From Cytophagaceae bacterium ABcell3 (GTDB lineage Bacteria > Bacteroidota > Bacteroidia > Cytophagales > Cytophagaceae), in NCBI GenBank assembly GCA_030913385.1, contig CP133159.1:4877001-4941000 (forward strand): a stretch of DNA of 64,000 nucleotides, read 5' to 3'. Shown piece by piece: positions 10,421 through 19,129 of this stretch; position 1 is the stretch's first letter, and each line of letters begins with the position of its first letter. Below the pieces are notes generated by a model. The model saw only the letters and a program-made list of their open reading frames with translations, did no database searches and was not told where the DNA came from. A program made the translations under genes and the position numbers.

Positions 10421-10699
10421 CTATATTTTTTTTAGCTTGTTACGTATATTATCGGCAAGATACACCGGAACCGGCTTTTTTTCAATTTTTTTAACAACTA
10501 CATTTTTAATTGCAGATTCTACCTGATAAAGTTGGTGACATGATGGACACTCAGAAATGTGTTCCATGAAATATGCTTCCTCTTCTAATGAAGATTCCTT
10601 GTCCAACACCCCTCTCAATACTTTAAGACAATAAGTCCTGTCATTGCAAAAACCACTTTTCACATAGCGATTTTCTTTTCCAGAGTAATCTTTCTCCAT
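10421..10699 (-). CDS. Zinc-finger anti-sigma factor (RsrA/ZAS-like)
   Basis: A 92-residue cytoplasmic protein whose segment [12 protein letters not shown] contains the H-x3-C-x2-C signature of zinc-binding anti-sigma (ZAS) domains. A further cysteine lies about 25 residues upstream (YCLKVLRG). The spacing resembles RsrA of Streptomyces, where the cysteines sense disulfide stress. No membrane helix is present, so it is a soluble regulator. It lies directly downstream of an ECF sigma gene, the usual position of the cognate anti-sigma factor. I infer that it binds that sigma factor; redox sensing is possible but unproven. A strong hairpin separates the two genes. Confidence 0.75.
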   Translation of the reverse strand: MEKDYSGKENRYVKSGFCNDRTYCLKVLRGVLDKESSLEEEAYFMEHISECPSCHQLYQVESAIKNVVVKKIEKKPVPVYLADNIRNKLKKI

Positions 10700-10732
10700 A
10701 GGTTTATTTAATTGTAATCCAGATTAAAGAAT

Positions 10733-10772
10733 TATAGAGGCACTCAAACTACATGTTTGAATGCCTCTATAT
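10733..10772 (-). other. Intercistronic hairpin between sigma and anti-sigma genes
   Basis: The arms TATAGAGGCACTCAAAC and GTTTGAATGCCTCTATA pair over 17 positions with one mismatch around a 5-base loop. On the minus strand no clean U-run follows, so it looks more like an mRNA processing/stability or attenuation element than a full terminator. It would reduce anti-sigma and gmk expression relative to the sigma factor. Confidence 0.65.
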
Positions 10773-10781
10773 AATCAATAT

Positions 10782-11372
10782 TTATTGCTCATTGTTATAT
10801 CCCATATGTCCTGCATACTCCCTGAGTTTCTCTTTCAGGAGATTCCGGGCTCTGTGCAGCCTCGACCTTACAGTACCAATTGGTATGTCCAGGATTTTAG
10901 ACATTTCTTCATAGGTGAAACCTTCAAGGTCACAGAGTATGATTATAGTCCGAAAATCAACAGCCAGAGAGTTCAGGGCATTTGCCACTTCATCTCCAAT
11001 CATTTCTTGCAAAGAGTCAATCCGAAGGTCTGTGGTAATGTCTGCATCCACATCATCCGAATTGTAGAATGATTCTACTTCCTGATAATCTACCTTAGAT
11101 GGCTCTTTGCTTTTTTTCCTAAAGTCATTAATAAAGCTGTTTTTCAGGATACGGAACAACCATGCTTTAGCATTAGTTCCTTGTTCATAAGACCCGAAAA
11201 AACGGTAAGCCTTCATATAAGTTTCCTGCACAAGGTCATTAGCATCGTCCTCATCCAGGGTCAACCTATAGGCGAAGTTATAAAGGCTGTCAATCAAAGG
11301 CATAAACTCCTTTTCAAATTGACTGTCCTTTTGAGCCTTATTAATCTCTTTATTTATATTTTCTTCTTGCAT
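10782..11372 (-). CDS. ECF-family RNA polymerase sigma factor
   Basis: A 196-residue group IV sigma factor. Region 2 (about residues 20-95) includes DANDLVQETYMKAY and AWLFRILKNSFINDFRKK, for core binding and -10 recognition. Region 4 (about 130-185) carries the helix-turn-helix FTYEEMSKILDIPIGTVRSRLHRAR for -35 recognition. The following gene encodes a ZAS-type anti-sigma protein, so activity is probably held in check by protein binding. The divergent gene is an O-antigen ligase homologue sharing a 183-base intergenic region. An inverted repeat sits 30-60 bases upstream of the ATG. The regulon is not visible from this window. Confidence 0.92.
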   Translation of the reverse strand: MQEENINKEINKAQKDSQFEKEFMPLIDSLYNFAYRLTLDEDDANDLVQETYMKAYRFFGSYEQGTNAKAWLFRILKNSFINDFRKKSKEPSKVDYQEVESFYNSDDVDADITTDLRIDSLQEMIGDEVANALNSLAVDFRTIIILCDLEGFTYEEMSKILDIPIGTVRSRLHRARNLLKEKLREYAGHMGYNNEQ

Positions 11373-11401
11373 TTAATTATATATTTTTACCCTACTAAAT
11401 C

Positions 11402-11433
11402 AACCCCTTCTTGTATTTATTAAAGAACGGGTT
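11402..11433 (-). promoter_or_regulatory. Inverted repeat in the sigma-factor leader
   Basis: The arms AACCCCTTCTT and AAGAACGGGTT form an 11-position inverted repeat with a single C-C mismatch and a 10-base spacer, 30-60 bases upstream of the sigma-factor ATG. It could be an operator or a leader-RNA hairpin. Confidence 0.45.
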
Positions 11434-11555
11434 AAGAATTGTTTTTGTTAATTAACGTACCTAAGCTACTGTTTTATTGAGTAATGAGAATTAAAATCCC
11501 ATTAAATTTTAAGCCCTCTTTTTACGTTAATACATTATATTTATAAACAAATTAT

Positions 11556-12842
11556 ATGCCTATATCGTCTCAATCGCCTGAAAGAGTATCAGGATTTATT
11601 TATATGATGGCCATTATTTCTGTAGTCTTGCTCATTACAGGAATGTTTTTCTCTAGAGCAATGATGAGCATTGGGATGATTACCGCAGGGCTTTTGTTCT
11701 TCAATCCACTTCAAATAAAAAACAACTTTTCGAGGTTCCTCAAAAGCAGAGAACTGTTATGCCTCAGCGCCATCTTTCTTGTCTATTTATTGAGTGGCAT
11801 ATACTCAGAAGACCAAGCTACTTTGGCAGAACGTCTTACCATTAAATTGCCGTTTCTTATTATGCCTCTGGGCTTTGCAGCATTCCCTTATTTCAATACA
11901 AGGCATTTCAACAACCTGCTCTATTACTTCCTCATACTCACCTCAGCAGCCTCTATATGGAGCCTGGCCCAATATATTGCCAACTACCAAGAAATAACAG
12001 CATCGTACCTTTCGGCGAAAGTAATACCGACATTGGTAAACCATATTAGGTTCAGCTTAATGACGGCCTTCGCAATATTTGCAGGTTACTACCTGATCGC
12101 CCAGAAACATTATTTCATTTCAATCAAAGAAAAATACTTTATTGCTACACTAACTTTAATACTATTCGTATTCCTCCATATTTTGTCCGTAAGAAGCGGT
12201 TTGCTTGCCTTTTATGCAACCGCAGCTACTTTACTATTTATTCATACTTTAAAATCAGACAAAAAGACAGAAAGCATTGCCATTTTGTCAGCACTATTCA
12301 TTCTACCTATAGCCGCCTATTTTCTGTCTCCAACCCTCAAAAATAAAATAAGCTACAGCATAGAGGACACTTCCCGATTCTTTAATAATGAAGATGTCAA
12401 TGACTACTCTGATGGCAACCGTCTACTTTCATGGAAAATCGGTATTGAAGTAGGCAATACAAATCCTTTAATCGGTGCTGGGGTGGGAGATGTCAAAAAC
12501 CTATCATTTGACATATATAAAAACCGTTATCCAGAAATAGAAGCGGACAACCACCTAATTCCGCACAACCAGTTTATTTTTGTATATGCAGCAGGGGGCT
12601 TACTAGGAGTGCTAATCTTCAGTTTCGCAACTTTCTATCCTCTAGCGATTAATTATAGCAAATTTCTTTTTGCTGCAATAAACATTGTTTTTATATCTTC
12701 CTATATTTCGGAAGCCACTGTAGAAACACAGCTAGGAACGTGCATTTACCTAACGTTTTTCCTCTTAACATGGAATTATTATAAAGGGAAGGAGCCTAAA
12801 AAAGAAGTTGAGGGTACCGCCGAGAAAGCTCAGGTAGCTTAG
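11556..12842 (+). CDS. O-antigen ligase / polymerase family membrane protein
   Basis: A 428-residue polytopic inner-membrane protein with about ten to twelve helices. The central block RSGLLAFYATAATLLF is the start of the Wzy_C/WaaL-type domain. The large periplasmic loop contains DGNRLLSWKIGIEV and NPLIGAGVGD. It is followed by HNQFIFVYAAGGLLG with the conserved histidine and the G-x-hydrophobic helix. The family ligates O-antigen to lipid A-core or polymerises glycan units in the periplasm. Sequence alone cannot separate ligase from polymerase. The last ~20 residues are charged and cytoplasmic. It stands alone on the plus strand, with a glycosyltransferase gene converging from the right. 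Confidence 0.82.
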   Translation: MPISSQSPERVSGFIYMMAIISVVLLITGMFFSRAMMSIGMITAGLLFFNPLQIKNNFSRFLKSRELLCLSAIFLVYLLSGIYSEDQATLAERLTIKLPFLIMPLGFAAFPYFNTRHFNNLLYYFLILTSAASIWSLAQYIANYQEITASYLSAKVIPTLVNHIRFSLMTAFAIFAGYYLIAQKHYFISIKEKYFIATLTLILFVFLHILSVRSGLLAFYATAATLLFIHTLKSDKKTESIAILSALFILPIAAYFLSPTLKNKISYSIEDTSRFFNNEDVNDYSDGNRLLSWKIGIEVGNTNPLIGAGVGDVKNLSFDIYKNRYPEIEADNHLIPHNQFIFVYAAGGLLGVLIFSFATFYPLAINYSKFLFAAINIVFISSYISEATVETQLGTCIYLTFFLLTWNYYKGKEPKKEVEGTAEKAQVA

Positions 12843-12994
12843 CTTAATCGGATTAGATCCTTTAAAGCCCATAATGTTACCATTCATTCATATTCTATGG
12901 CCAAACAAAACACAAATAGACTCCCCTCTTGCCTTTCTTTAACCTAGGGAAAGTTATGCTTTCAAACTGACAATATTATCCTCCAGCCAGTTTT

Positions 12995-13750
12995 TCACCT
13001 ATTCCTGTTCATGGTTCTTAACCTGTGGTACTTAAGATAGGTCTCGTAAGCTGTTATTCTGCATACAGTAAAACCCATTTTACCATCCAAAAAGCCACGC
13101 TTAATAAAGTAATTCCTTATAAACTTAGCTACGGCTTTGAGGTAGACAAAAAACAAAGATACATTCTTACCTTCTTCATATAAAACCTTAGCAGCAATTT
13201 TAGAAAACTTATCTACCTGGGCATAATGCTCCTCAATGGAATAGTAACTATAGTGCAAGAGATCACCTTTTAGTACTTGCGTTTTGCATCCGGTCTGAAG
13301 CTCATATTTATCATGTGGATTTTGACCGCCCCAAGCACCTTTTCTACTGTCCCACAACCTAAGCTTTCTGTCAGGATACCACCCACTGTGCCTGATCCAC
13401 TGCCCACAATAATTGGTAAGCCGGTTCATATAGTAGCCATCGCAAGCCCACTCCTTTTTCACCTTTAAAATAGACTCTGTAAGTGTTTCACCCAATGCTT
13501 CGTCAGCATCTAAAGACAGCACATGGGGGTAAGAAGCATAGGTAATAGCCCGATTCTTTTGTTGAATATGGCCATCAAAAGCATGCTGAAAAAATTTAAC
13601 ACCATACTTTTTACAAATTTCCTCTGTTCGGTCGGTAGAAAATGAGTCGAGCACTACAATTTCATCAGCTACAGCTTTTACCGACTTCAAGCACCTTTCG
13701 ATGTTCCCCTCTTCATTATAAGTAATAATAACAACAGAAATTTCTGGCAT
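12995..13750 (-). CDS. Glycosyltransferase family 2 (WaaE/KdtX-like)
   Basis: A GT-A fold glycosyltransferase predicted to add a sugar to lipopolysaccharide core or another envelope glycan on the cytoplasmic face of the membrane. The sequence shows ISVVIITYNEEGNIERCL at the N-terminus, then VVLDSFSTDRTEEIC, then LSLDADEAL with the DxD-like nucleotide-sugar site. The middle part (MNRLTNYCGQWIRHSGWYPD, then the RLWDSRKG segment) resembles LPS beta-1,4-glucosyltransferases. An upstream in-frame ATG exists at 13786, but it lies inside the ahcY terminator hairpin. I therefore take the Met at 13750 (MPEISVVI), which gives 251 residues and starts at the first conserved strand. Confidence 0.85.
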   Translation of the reverse strand: MPEISVVIITYNEEGNIERCLKSVKAVADEIVVLDSFSTDRTEEICKKYGVKFFQHAFDGHIQQKNRAITYASYPHVLSLDADEALGETLTESILKVKKEWACDGYYMNRLTNYCGQWIRHSGWYPDRKLRLWDSRKGAWGGQNPHDKYELQTGCKTQVLKGDLLHYSYYSIEEHYAQVDKFSKIAAKVLYEEGKNVSLFFVYLKAVAKFIRNYFIKRGFLDGKMGFTVCRITAYETYLKYHRLRTMNRNR

Positions 13751-13770
13751 GTCCGGGCTATTAGTAATAT

Positions 13771-13817
13771 AAAAAGGACTGCCCATATCGTCTGTAGAAG
13801 ACGAACCTGAGCAGCCC
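13771..13817 (-). terminator. Rho-independent terminator of ahcY
   Basis: On the minus strand GGGCTGC...GCAGTCC closes a long stem of about 17 pairs (with G-U pairs and one bulge) around a TTCTACA loop, followed by TTTTTATATT. It sits directly between ahcY and the glycosyltransferase gene. Confidence 0.8.
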
Positions 13818-13842
13818 TAGTAATGTAAATAACAAATATTGA

Positions 13843-15150
13843 TTAGTACCTATAAGCGTCTGACTTGAAAGGCCCTTTTACAGGAACACCTATATAATCA
13901 GCTTGGTCTTTGGTAAGTGTTTCTAGCTCTACGCCAATTTTACCCAAGTGAAGCATAGCCACTTTTTCGTCCAAATGCTTCGGAAGGGTATAAACCTTAT
14001 TCTCGTATTTATCAGCATACTGCCATAATTCTATTTGGGCAAGTACCTGATTGGTAAACGAGTTTGACATTACAAAAGACGGGTGACCTGTAGCACAGCC
14101 AAGGTTTACCAATCTACCTTCAGCAAGCACAATAATGTCCTTGCCATCAAGGGTATATTTATCAACCTGAGGTTTGATATTTTCCATACTGTCACCACAA
14201 GCTTTGTTCAACCAAGCCATGTCAATTTCATTGTCGAAATGCCCAATGTTACATACAATGGCCTTGTCTTTCATTGCCTTGAAATGTTTTCCGACAATAA
14301 TATCTTTATTTCCAGTAGCAGTTACTACAATATCTGCTCTTTTCACTGCATCATCCATTTTCTTTACTTCAAAACCATCCATAGCAGCCTGCAGTGCGCA
14401 TATAGGATCAATTTCAGTAACGATTACCCTTGCCCCTGCACCTCTTAAAGATTGAGCAGAGCCTTTACCAACATCGCCATATCCAGCTACAACAGCTACC
14501 TTACCAGCCATCATTACATCTGTGGCCCTTCTAATAGCGTCTACCAAAGATTCTTTACATCCGTACTTGTTGTCAAACTTAGACTTAGTTACAGAGTCGT
14601 TGATGTTAATGGCAGGAAGCGGCAAAGTTCCGTTTTTCTCTCTTTCGTGCAATCTCAACACACCTGTGGTTGTTTCTTCCGAAACACCTTTGATATCTTT
14701 TACCAGGTGTGGGTATTTATCCAGTACCATATTGGTAAGGTCGCCACCATCATCAAGAATCATGTTTAAGGGCTTTCTGTCCTCCCCAAAAAATAAGGTT
14801 TGCTCAATGCACCAGTTAAACTCCTCTTCGGTCATACCTTTCCAGGCATATACAGAAACTCCGGTAGCAGCGATGGCAGCAGCGGCATGATCTTGGGTGG
14901 AAAATATATTACAAGAAGACCAAGTAACTTCAGCGCCCAACTCAATTAAAGTTTCAATGAGCACTGCCGTTTGAATAGTCATATGCAAGCAACCGGCTAT
15001 ACGCGCTCCTTTTAAAGGTTTTTGAGCACCAAACTCTTCCCTGATTGCCATAAGACCAGGCATTTCTGCTTCGGCAAGTTTTATTTCTTTTCTGCCCCAA
15101 TCGGCAAGACTAATATCTTTGACCTTAAATTTCTGATATGTTTCAACCAT
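13843..15150 (-). CDS. ahcY: Adenosylhomocysteinase
   Basis: Hydrolyses S-adenosylhomocysteine to adenosine and homocysteine, clearing the inhibitory by-product of methylation in the cytoplasm. The sequence shows [16 protein letters not shown] near the N-terminus, the NAD-binding motif [26 protein letters not shown], and the characteristic C-terminal tail ending SDAYRY. The first in-frame ATG is at 15177, but the ATG at 15150 (MVETYQKF) follows an AGAGG sequence four bases away and fits the family N-terminus, so I prefer it (435 residues). It ends in its own strong terminator. No S-adenosylhomocysteine riboswitch was recognised upstream. Confidence 0.97.
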   Translation of the reverse strand: MVETYQKFKVKDISLADWGRKEIKLAEAEMPGLMAIREEFGAQKPLKGARIAGCLHMTIQTAVLIETLIELGAEVTWSSCNIFSTQDHAAAAIAATGVSVYAWKGMTEEEFNWCIEQTLFFGEDRKPLNMILDDGGDLTNMVLDKYPHLVKDIKGVSEETTTGVLRLHEREKNGTLPLPAININDSVTKSKFDNKYGCKESLVDAIRRATDVMMAGKVAVVAGYGDVGKGSAQSLRGAGARVIVTEIDPICALQAAMDGFEVKKMDDAVKRADIVVTATGNKDIIVGKHFKAMKDKAIVCNIGHFDNEIDMAWLNKACGDSMENIKPQVDKYTLDGKDIIVLAEGRLVNLGCATGHPSFVMSNSFTNQVLAQIELWQYADKYENKVYTLPKHLDEKVAMLHLGKIGVELETLTKDQADYIGVPVKGPFKSDAYRY

Positions 15151-15222
15151 TTTACCTCTTTTTAAAAATTTTTTCATAAAAGCTTCACAAATATAATTTA
15201 TAGCAAAGCCATAAACAAAGAA

Positions 15223-15975
15223 TCACATCACATATTCAATTTCCTTGAGACAGAAATACCTGATACCCACTTCTGTTTCAACGGCCAATTTACCAGTTGG
15301 GTCTATCCCTCTTATAGTACCTTCAAAAATACCGTCAGACCGGTATAAATGTTTCTCATTGATGCGAAACATTTTTGATAAATAATTTTCCTGAATGTTT
15401 TTATATTTTTTTTGCATCAACGCCAAATACCACTTTTCGATGTTACCTAATAAAATCTCAAGCACTTCCACTAAGTTAACCTCCTTTTGCTCAATCATTT
15501 TCAGTGAAACCGCTTTAGGTTCTTGAAAATTTTCCTGATTGACATTTAGCCCTATACCAACAACAACATGCTCGAATTGGCAACCTTTTAAAAAATTATT
15601 TATTAGAATACCACATATTTTTTTAGCTTCAACATAAATATCATTTGGCCATTTAATTGTGACCTTTTTTGATGTGTATTGTGTTAAGGTATCAGAGATA
15701 GCCAAACATATTACCATATTCAAATAAAATTGATCAGAGATAGGGAGAAACGAAGGCTTCAGGAGCAAGGAAAAAGTTAGGTTTTTATCAGGCTCGGCCT
15801 CCCATGAACTCCCTCTTTGGCCTTGGCCGGCGGTTTGGCAAGAAGTAATCAAAACTGTACCTTCCGGCAATGGGGCAGAAAGCTTTTCAACCATCAGCGC
15901 ATTGGTTGAACGACATTCTTTCACAAAAATGAGCTTTTTTCCTGTGAATAAAGTTTGTGGTGATATATTGTACAA
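15223..15975 (-). CDS. birA: Biotin--[acetyl-CoA-carboxylase] ligase, short form
   Basis: Activates biotin with ATP and attaches it to the carrier lysine of biotin-dependent carboxylases. The 250-residue protein lacks the N-terminal helix-turn-helix of E. coli BirA, so it is an enzyme only and not a repressor. Visible motifs are ECRSTNALM, the biotin/AMP loop GQGQRGSSWEA (a variant of GRGRxGRxW) and KWPNDIYVEAKKICGIL. The start is a TTG at 15975; no ATG lies close. It is divergent from rsfS with only 36 bases between the starts, a gene order common in Bacteroidota (birA / rsfS-ftsH). Confidence 0.93.
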   Translation of the reverse strand: MYNISPQTLFTGKKLIFVKECRSTNALMVEKLSAPLPEGTVLITSCQTAGQGQRGSSWEAEPDKNLTFSLLLKPSFLPISDQFYLNMVICLAISDTLTQYTSKKVTIKWPNDIYVEAKKICGILINNFLKGCQFEHVVVGIGLNVNQENFQEPKAVSLKMIEQKEVNLVEVLEILLGNIEKWYLALMQKKYKNIQENYLSKMFRINEKHLYRSDGIFEGTIRGIDPTGKLAVETEVGIRYFCLKEIEYVM

Positions 15976-16011
15976 CTTATTTTATATTTTTGCTGAAATT
16001 TATTTAAAAGT

Positions 16012-16383
16012 TTGATAAAAGTGAATAAAACTGTTAACAACAAGGTTAGCCTAAAAGACATTATAGTACATGGAATGAAGGAAAAAAAGGCTACAGATAT
16101 AACAATCATTGATTTAAGGAGTATTAAGAATTCTGTAGCAGACTATTTTATTTTATGTTGTGGTACCTCCGACACCCAAGTAGATGCCATAGCCGATTCC
16201 ATAGAAGAAGAAGTGTATAAAGAAACAGAGCAAAACCCTTGGCACAAAGAAGGGAAAATTAACAAAGAATGGATTTTACTAGATTATGTAGATACTGTTG
16301 CACATGTTTTTAAGAAAGACAAAAGAGATTTTTATGCCCTTGAAGAACTATGGGGCGACGCAAAAATAATTTCGGTTGAATAA
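16012..16383 (+). CDS. rsfS: Ribosome silencing factor RsfS
   Basis: Binds uL14 on the large ribosomal subunit and blocks subunit joining when nutrients are scarce. The whole 123-residue protein is the DUF143/oligomerisation domain, with DITIIDLRSIKNSVADYFIL, CCGTSDTQVDAIADSIEEE, WILLDYVDTVAHVF and FYALEELWGDAK. The start is TTG at 16012 or possibly GTG at 16021; both precede all conserved residues. It lies 35 bases upstream of ftsH and is probably co-transcribed with it. Confidence 0.93.
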   Translation: MIKVNKTVNNKVSLKDIIVHGMKEKKATDITIIDLRSIKNSVADYFILCCGTSDTQVDAIADSIEEEVYKETEQNPWHKEGKINKEWILLDYVDTVAHVFKKDKRDFYALEELWGDAKIISVE

Positions 16384-16418
16384 TTTTTTAGCTTTTAATA
16401 TTCTATTGATTGAATAAG

Positions 16419-18482
16419 ATGACAGATAATAACTCTAAAAAGAAGAAACTAATCCCCAAAACCCCTCAAAAACCAAACTTTCAGATTTGGATAATAGTCA
16501 TTCTGTTGTTAATGGTTTTTGGTATAGCCATTTTCAACAAAAGCTCTTCTGCTGTCGAAATTTCACAGAGAAGGTTTGAGGAAATGTACCGCAGGCACGA
16601 TGTGCAGCGGGTAGTGGTTGTAACTAATGAAAAGATAGTAGAAGTAACCTTAAGAGAGGAAGTTCTTGAAAATGACGCTTACAAGGACTATACCTCACAA
16701 AAGTCTGCTTTTAATATTAGCCATGGTCCTCACTATTACTTTAGGATAATAGACCCAGCCACCTTCAAAGAAGATTTTGACAGGCTGGAAGCCAGTGTAG
16801 ACCCTGAACACCATGTCGACTTTAGTATTGACACCAGATCGGACTTTTCTAATGTACTGGTCAACTGGGGCTTTATATTCCTGATCCTGTTCGGATTCTG
16901 GTTCTTGATGAGAAGGGTAACCTCAGGAGGCCCTGGTGGGCAGATATTTAATATTGGCAAATCCAAAGCCGCTTTATTTGATGCTGAAAACAAAGTAAAG
17001 ATTACTTTTGCTGATGTTGCAGGCTTAGAAGAAGGCAAGGAAGAAGTAAAGGAAATAGTAGAGTTCTTAAAGAACCCAACCAAGTTTACGAAACTAGGCG
17101 GTAAAATACCTAAAGGTGCTTTATTGGTAGGTCCTCCGGGTACTGGTAAAACCTTACTGGCAAAAGCTGTTGCTGGCGAAGCAGGCGTACCGTTTTTCTC
17201 TCTTTCCGGCTCTGACTTTGTAGAAATGTTCGTTGGTGTTGGTGCAGCCAGGGTAAGAGACTTGTTCAAGCAAGCAAAAGAAAAAGCACCATGTATCATC
17301 TTTATTGATGAGATTGATGCCATAGGTCGTTCAAGAGGAAAAGGTCAAATGCCAGGTTCTAATGACGAACGTGAAAACACCCTTAACTCTTTGCTTGTAG
17401 AAATGGACGGTTTCTCTACTGATTCTGGAGTAATCATTCTAGCAGCAACTAACCGCCCAGACGTACTGGACTCTGCGTTGCTTAGACCAGGCAGGTTTGA
17501 TAGGCAAATAAGTATAGACAAGCCAGATATTGTAGGAAGAGAGCATATATTTAAAGTACACCTTAACCCTTTAAAGCTTTCATCAGAGGTAGATCCTAAA
17601 AAACTAGCAGCCCAGACTCCTGGGTTTGCAGGTGCAGAAATTGCCAATGTTTGCAACGAAGCAGCGCTTATCGCAGCCAGAAGAAACAAAGCAGAAGTTG
17701 AAATGATTGACTTCCAAGACGCGATAGATAGGGTAATAGGTGGTCTTGAAAAGAAAAATAAAATCATCTCTCCTGAAGAAAAGAAAATAGTAGCATATCA
17801 CGAGGCTGGACATGCTGTAGCAGGTTGGTTCCTGGAGCATGCAGACCCTTTGGTTAAAGTAAGTATTGTACCAAGAGGAGTGGCAGCATTAGGTTATGCT
17901 CAATACTTGCCTAAAGAGCAGTTCTTGTATACCACTGAGCAGCTATTGGACGAAATGTGTATGTCTTTAGGTGGTAGGGCTGCAGAAGATATTGTATTTG
18001 GCAAAATCTCTACCGGCGCACTTAGTGACCTGGAAAGAATAACCAAAATGGCATACAGTATTGTTACCATGTATGGTATGAATAAGCAGATAGGGAACAT
18101 TTCTTATTACGACAGCAAAGAAGGCGACAGGTTCAACAAGCCATACTCTGAGTCAACAGCAGAAACTATTGACAATGAAGTAAGAAGCATCGTCTCTGAT
18201 GCTTATGAAAGAACTAAGCAATTGCTGACTGATAAAAGAAAAGAGTTAGAAGTTGTTGCCCAAGAGCTTTTAAAGAAAGAAATCATTTTCCAATCTGACC
18301 TGGAAGAGTTAATTGGAAAAAGGCCTTTCGACAAAGAAACAACTTACCAGGCATATACCAGAAAAGGCAATGGTACTTCTGAAGAAATAGTTGTTGAAGA
18401 AAAAAAGGAAGTGGAAAAGCCAACAGAAGAGCCTAAAAAAGAAAATAAGCCAAACAAAGACACAGGTAGCACTGACGAATGA
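16419..18482 (+). CDS. ftsH: ATP-dependent zinc metalloprotease FtsH
   Basis: Membrane-anchored AAA+ protease that degrades damaged or short-lived membrane and cytoplasmic proteins. Membrane helices lie near residues 20-40 and 145-165, with a periplasmic domain between. The AAA module has Walker [15 protein letters not shown] (about 235-248), Walker [14 protein letters not shown] and the second region of homology [16 protein letters not shown]. The peptidase site HEAGH lies near residue 460 and a downstream zinc ligand in [13 protein letters not shown]. The C-terminus ends in a lysine/glutamate-rich tail of ~40 residues. The TTG at 16410 is in frame, but the ATG at 16419 is the better start. 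The stop overlaps the next start (ATGA). Confidence 0.97.
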   Translation: MTDNNSKKKKLIPKTPQKPNFQIWIIVILLLMVFGIAIFNKSSSAVEISQRRFEEMYRRHDVQRVVVVTNEKIVEVTLREEVLENDAYKDYTSQKSAFNISHGPHYYFRIIDPATFKEDFDRLEASVDPEHHVDFSIDTRSDFSNVLVNWGFIFLILFGFWFLMRRVTSGGPGGQIFNIGKSKAALFDAENKVKITFADVAGLEEGKEEVKEIVEFLKNPTKFTKLGGKIPKGALLVGPPGTGKTLLAKAVAGEAGVPFFSLSGSDFVEMFVGVGAARVRDLFKQAKEKAPCIIFIDEIDAIGRSRGKGQMPGSNDERENTLNSLLVEMDGFSTDSGVIILAATNRPDVLDSALLRPGRFDRQISIDKPDIVGREHIFKVHLNPLKLSSEVDPKKLAAQTPGFAGAEIANVCNEAALIAARRNKAEVEMIDFQDAIDRVIGGLEKKNKIISPEEKKIVAYHEAGHAVAGWFLEHADPLVKVSIVPRGVAALGYAQYLPKEQFLYTTEQLLDEMCMSLGGRAAEDIVFGKISTGALSDLERITKMAYSIVTMYGMNKQIGNISYYDSKEGDRFNKPYSESTAETIDNEVRSIVSDAYERTKQLLTDKRKELEVVAQELLKKEIIFQSDLEELIGKRPFDKETTYQAYTRKGNGTSEEIVVEEKKEVEKPTEEPKKENKPNKDTGSTDE

Positions 18483-19129
18483 GCCAGTCCAGAGAAATAA
18501 TACTTAAAAAAGTTAAAGATGCCCTTGCAGACCGGAGTAAAAACTCCGGTTCTGTACCAAGGCGCAATAAAGAAGTATTTTCCAAAACAGGAGAAAAAGA
18601 CCTTTCGGTATTATTTGCCGAAAACTTTATCAAAAATATGGGGGAATTTGTCTTTACCGAAAGTGATGACGAATTCCTTTCTTCTTTCAAAGCACTTCAG
18701 TTTAAGAAAAACCTTCGGCACACTTATGTTTTTGAACCTGAACTTGCACGGTTATTCGAATCCAGAGGTATTGACATTCACACCGAAGAGCATGGATTTA
18801 TGGAATCTGTTGAAGCAAGTGTTACCACATGTGAAGCTTTGGTAGCACGCACAGGTAGCATATTCCTTTCTTCTGCCAATAAATCAGGACGACGGTTGAG
18901 TGTATACCCGCCAGCTCATATCGTGGTTGCCAGGACATCGCAAATAGTTTATGATATCAGCGATGGCATTTCCTACTTGAAAAACAAATATAAAGGAGGG
19001 CTACCTTCTATGCTTTCATTAACTACTGGGCCTAGCAGAACGGCTGACATTGAAAAAACTTTAGTGCTGGGAGCCCACGGCCCTAAAGAGTTGATTGTTT
19101 TTTTGATTGATGATACCGCCACATATTAA
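18479..19129 (+). CDS. LUD-domain protein (LutC/YkgG family)
   Basis: A 216-residue protein of the LutC/YkgG (LUD) family, whose members take part in L-lactate oxidation with the LutA and LutB iron-sulfur proteins. Recognisable parts are [18 protein letters not shown], the [20 protein letters not shown] stretch and the C-terminal [19 protein letters not shown]. The start overlaps the ftsH stop by four bases (ATGA), so it is translationally coupled to ftsH. A LutB homologue is encoded far away at 42676-44073; no LutA is visible. The coupling to ftsH and lpxH suggests it may have a role other than lactate use. Confidence 0.85.
   Translation: MSQSREIILKKVKDALADRSKNSGSVPRRNKEVFSKTGEKDLSVLFAENFIKNMGEFVFTESDDEFLSSFKALQFKKNLRHTYVFEPELARLFESRGIDIHTEEHGFMESVEASVTTCEALVARTGSIFLSSANKSGRRLSVYPPAHIVVARTSQIVYDISDGISYLKNKYKGGLPSMLSLTTGPSRTADIEKTLVLGAHGPKELIVFLIDDTATY

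Noticed and set aside
15151-15222. Possible S-adenosylhomocysteine riboswitch near ahcY
   Set aside because: The short leader does not show the conserved pairing of the SAH riboswitch, and the downstream gene starts too close.
15983-15992. TATTTTTG as a -7 promoter element before rsfS
   Set aside because: The motif fits but no TTG/TTTG box lies at the expected 19-21 base spacing.
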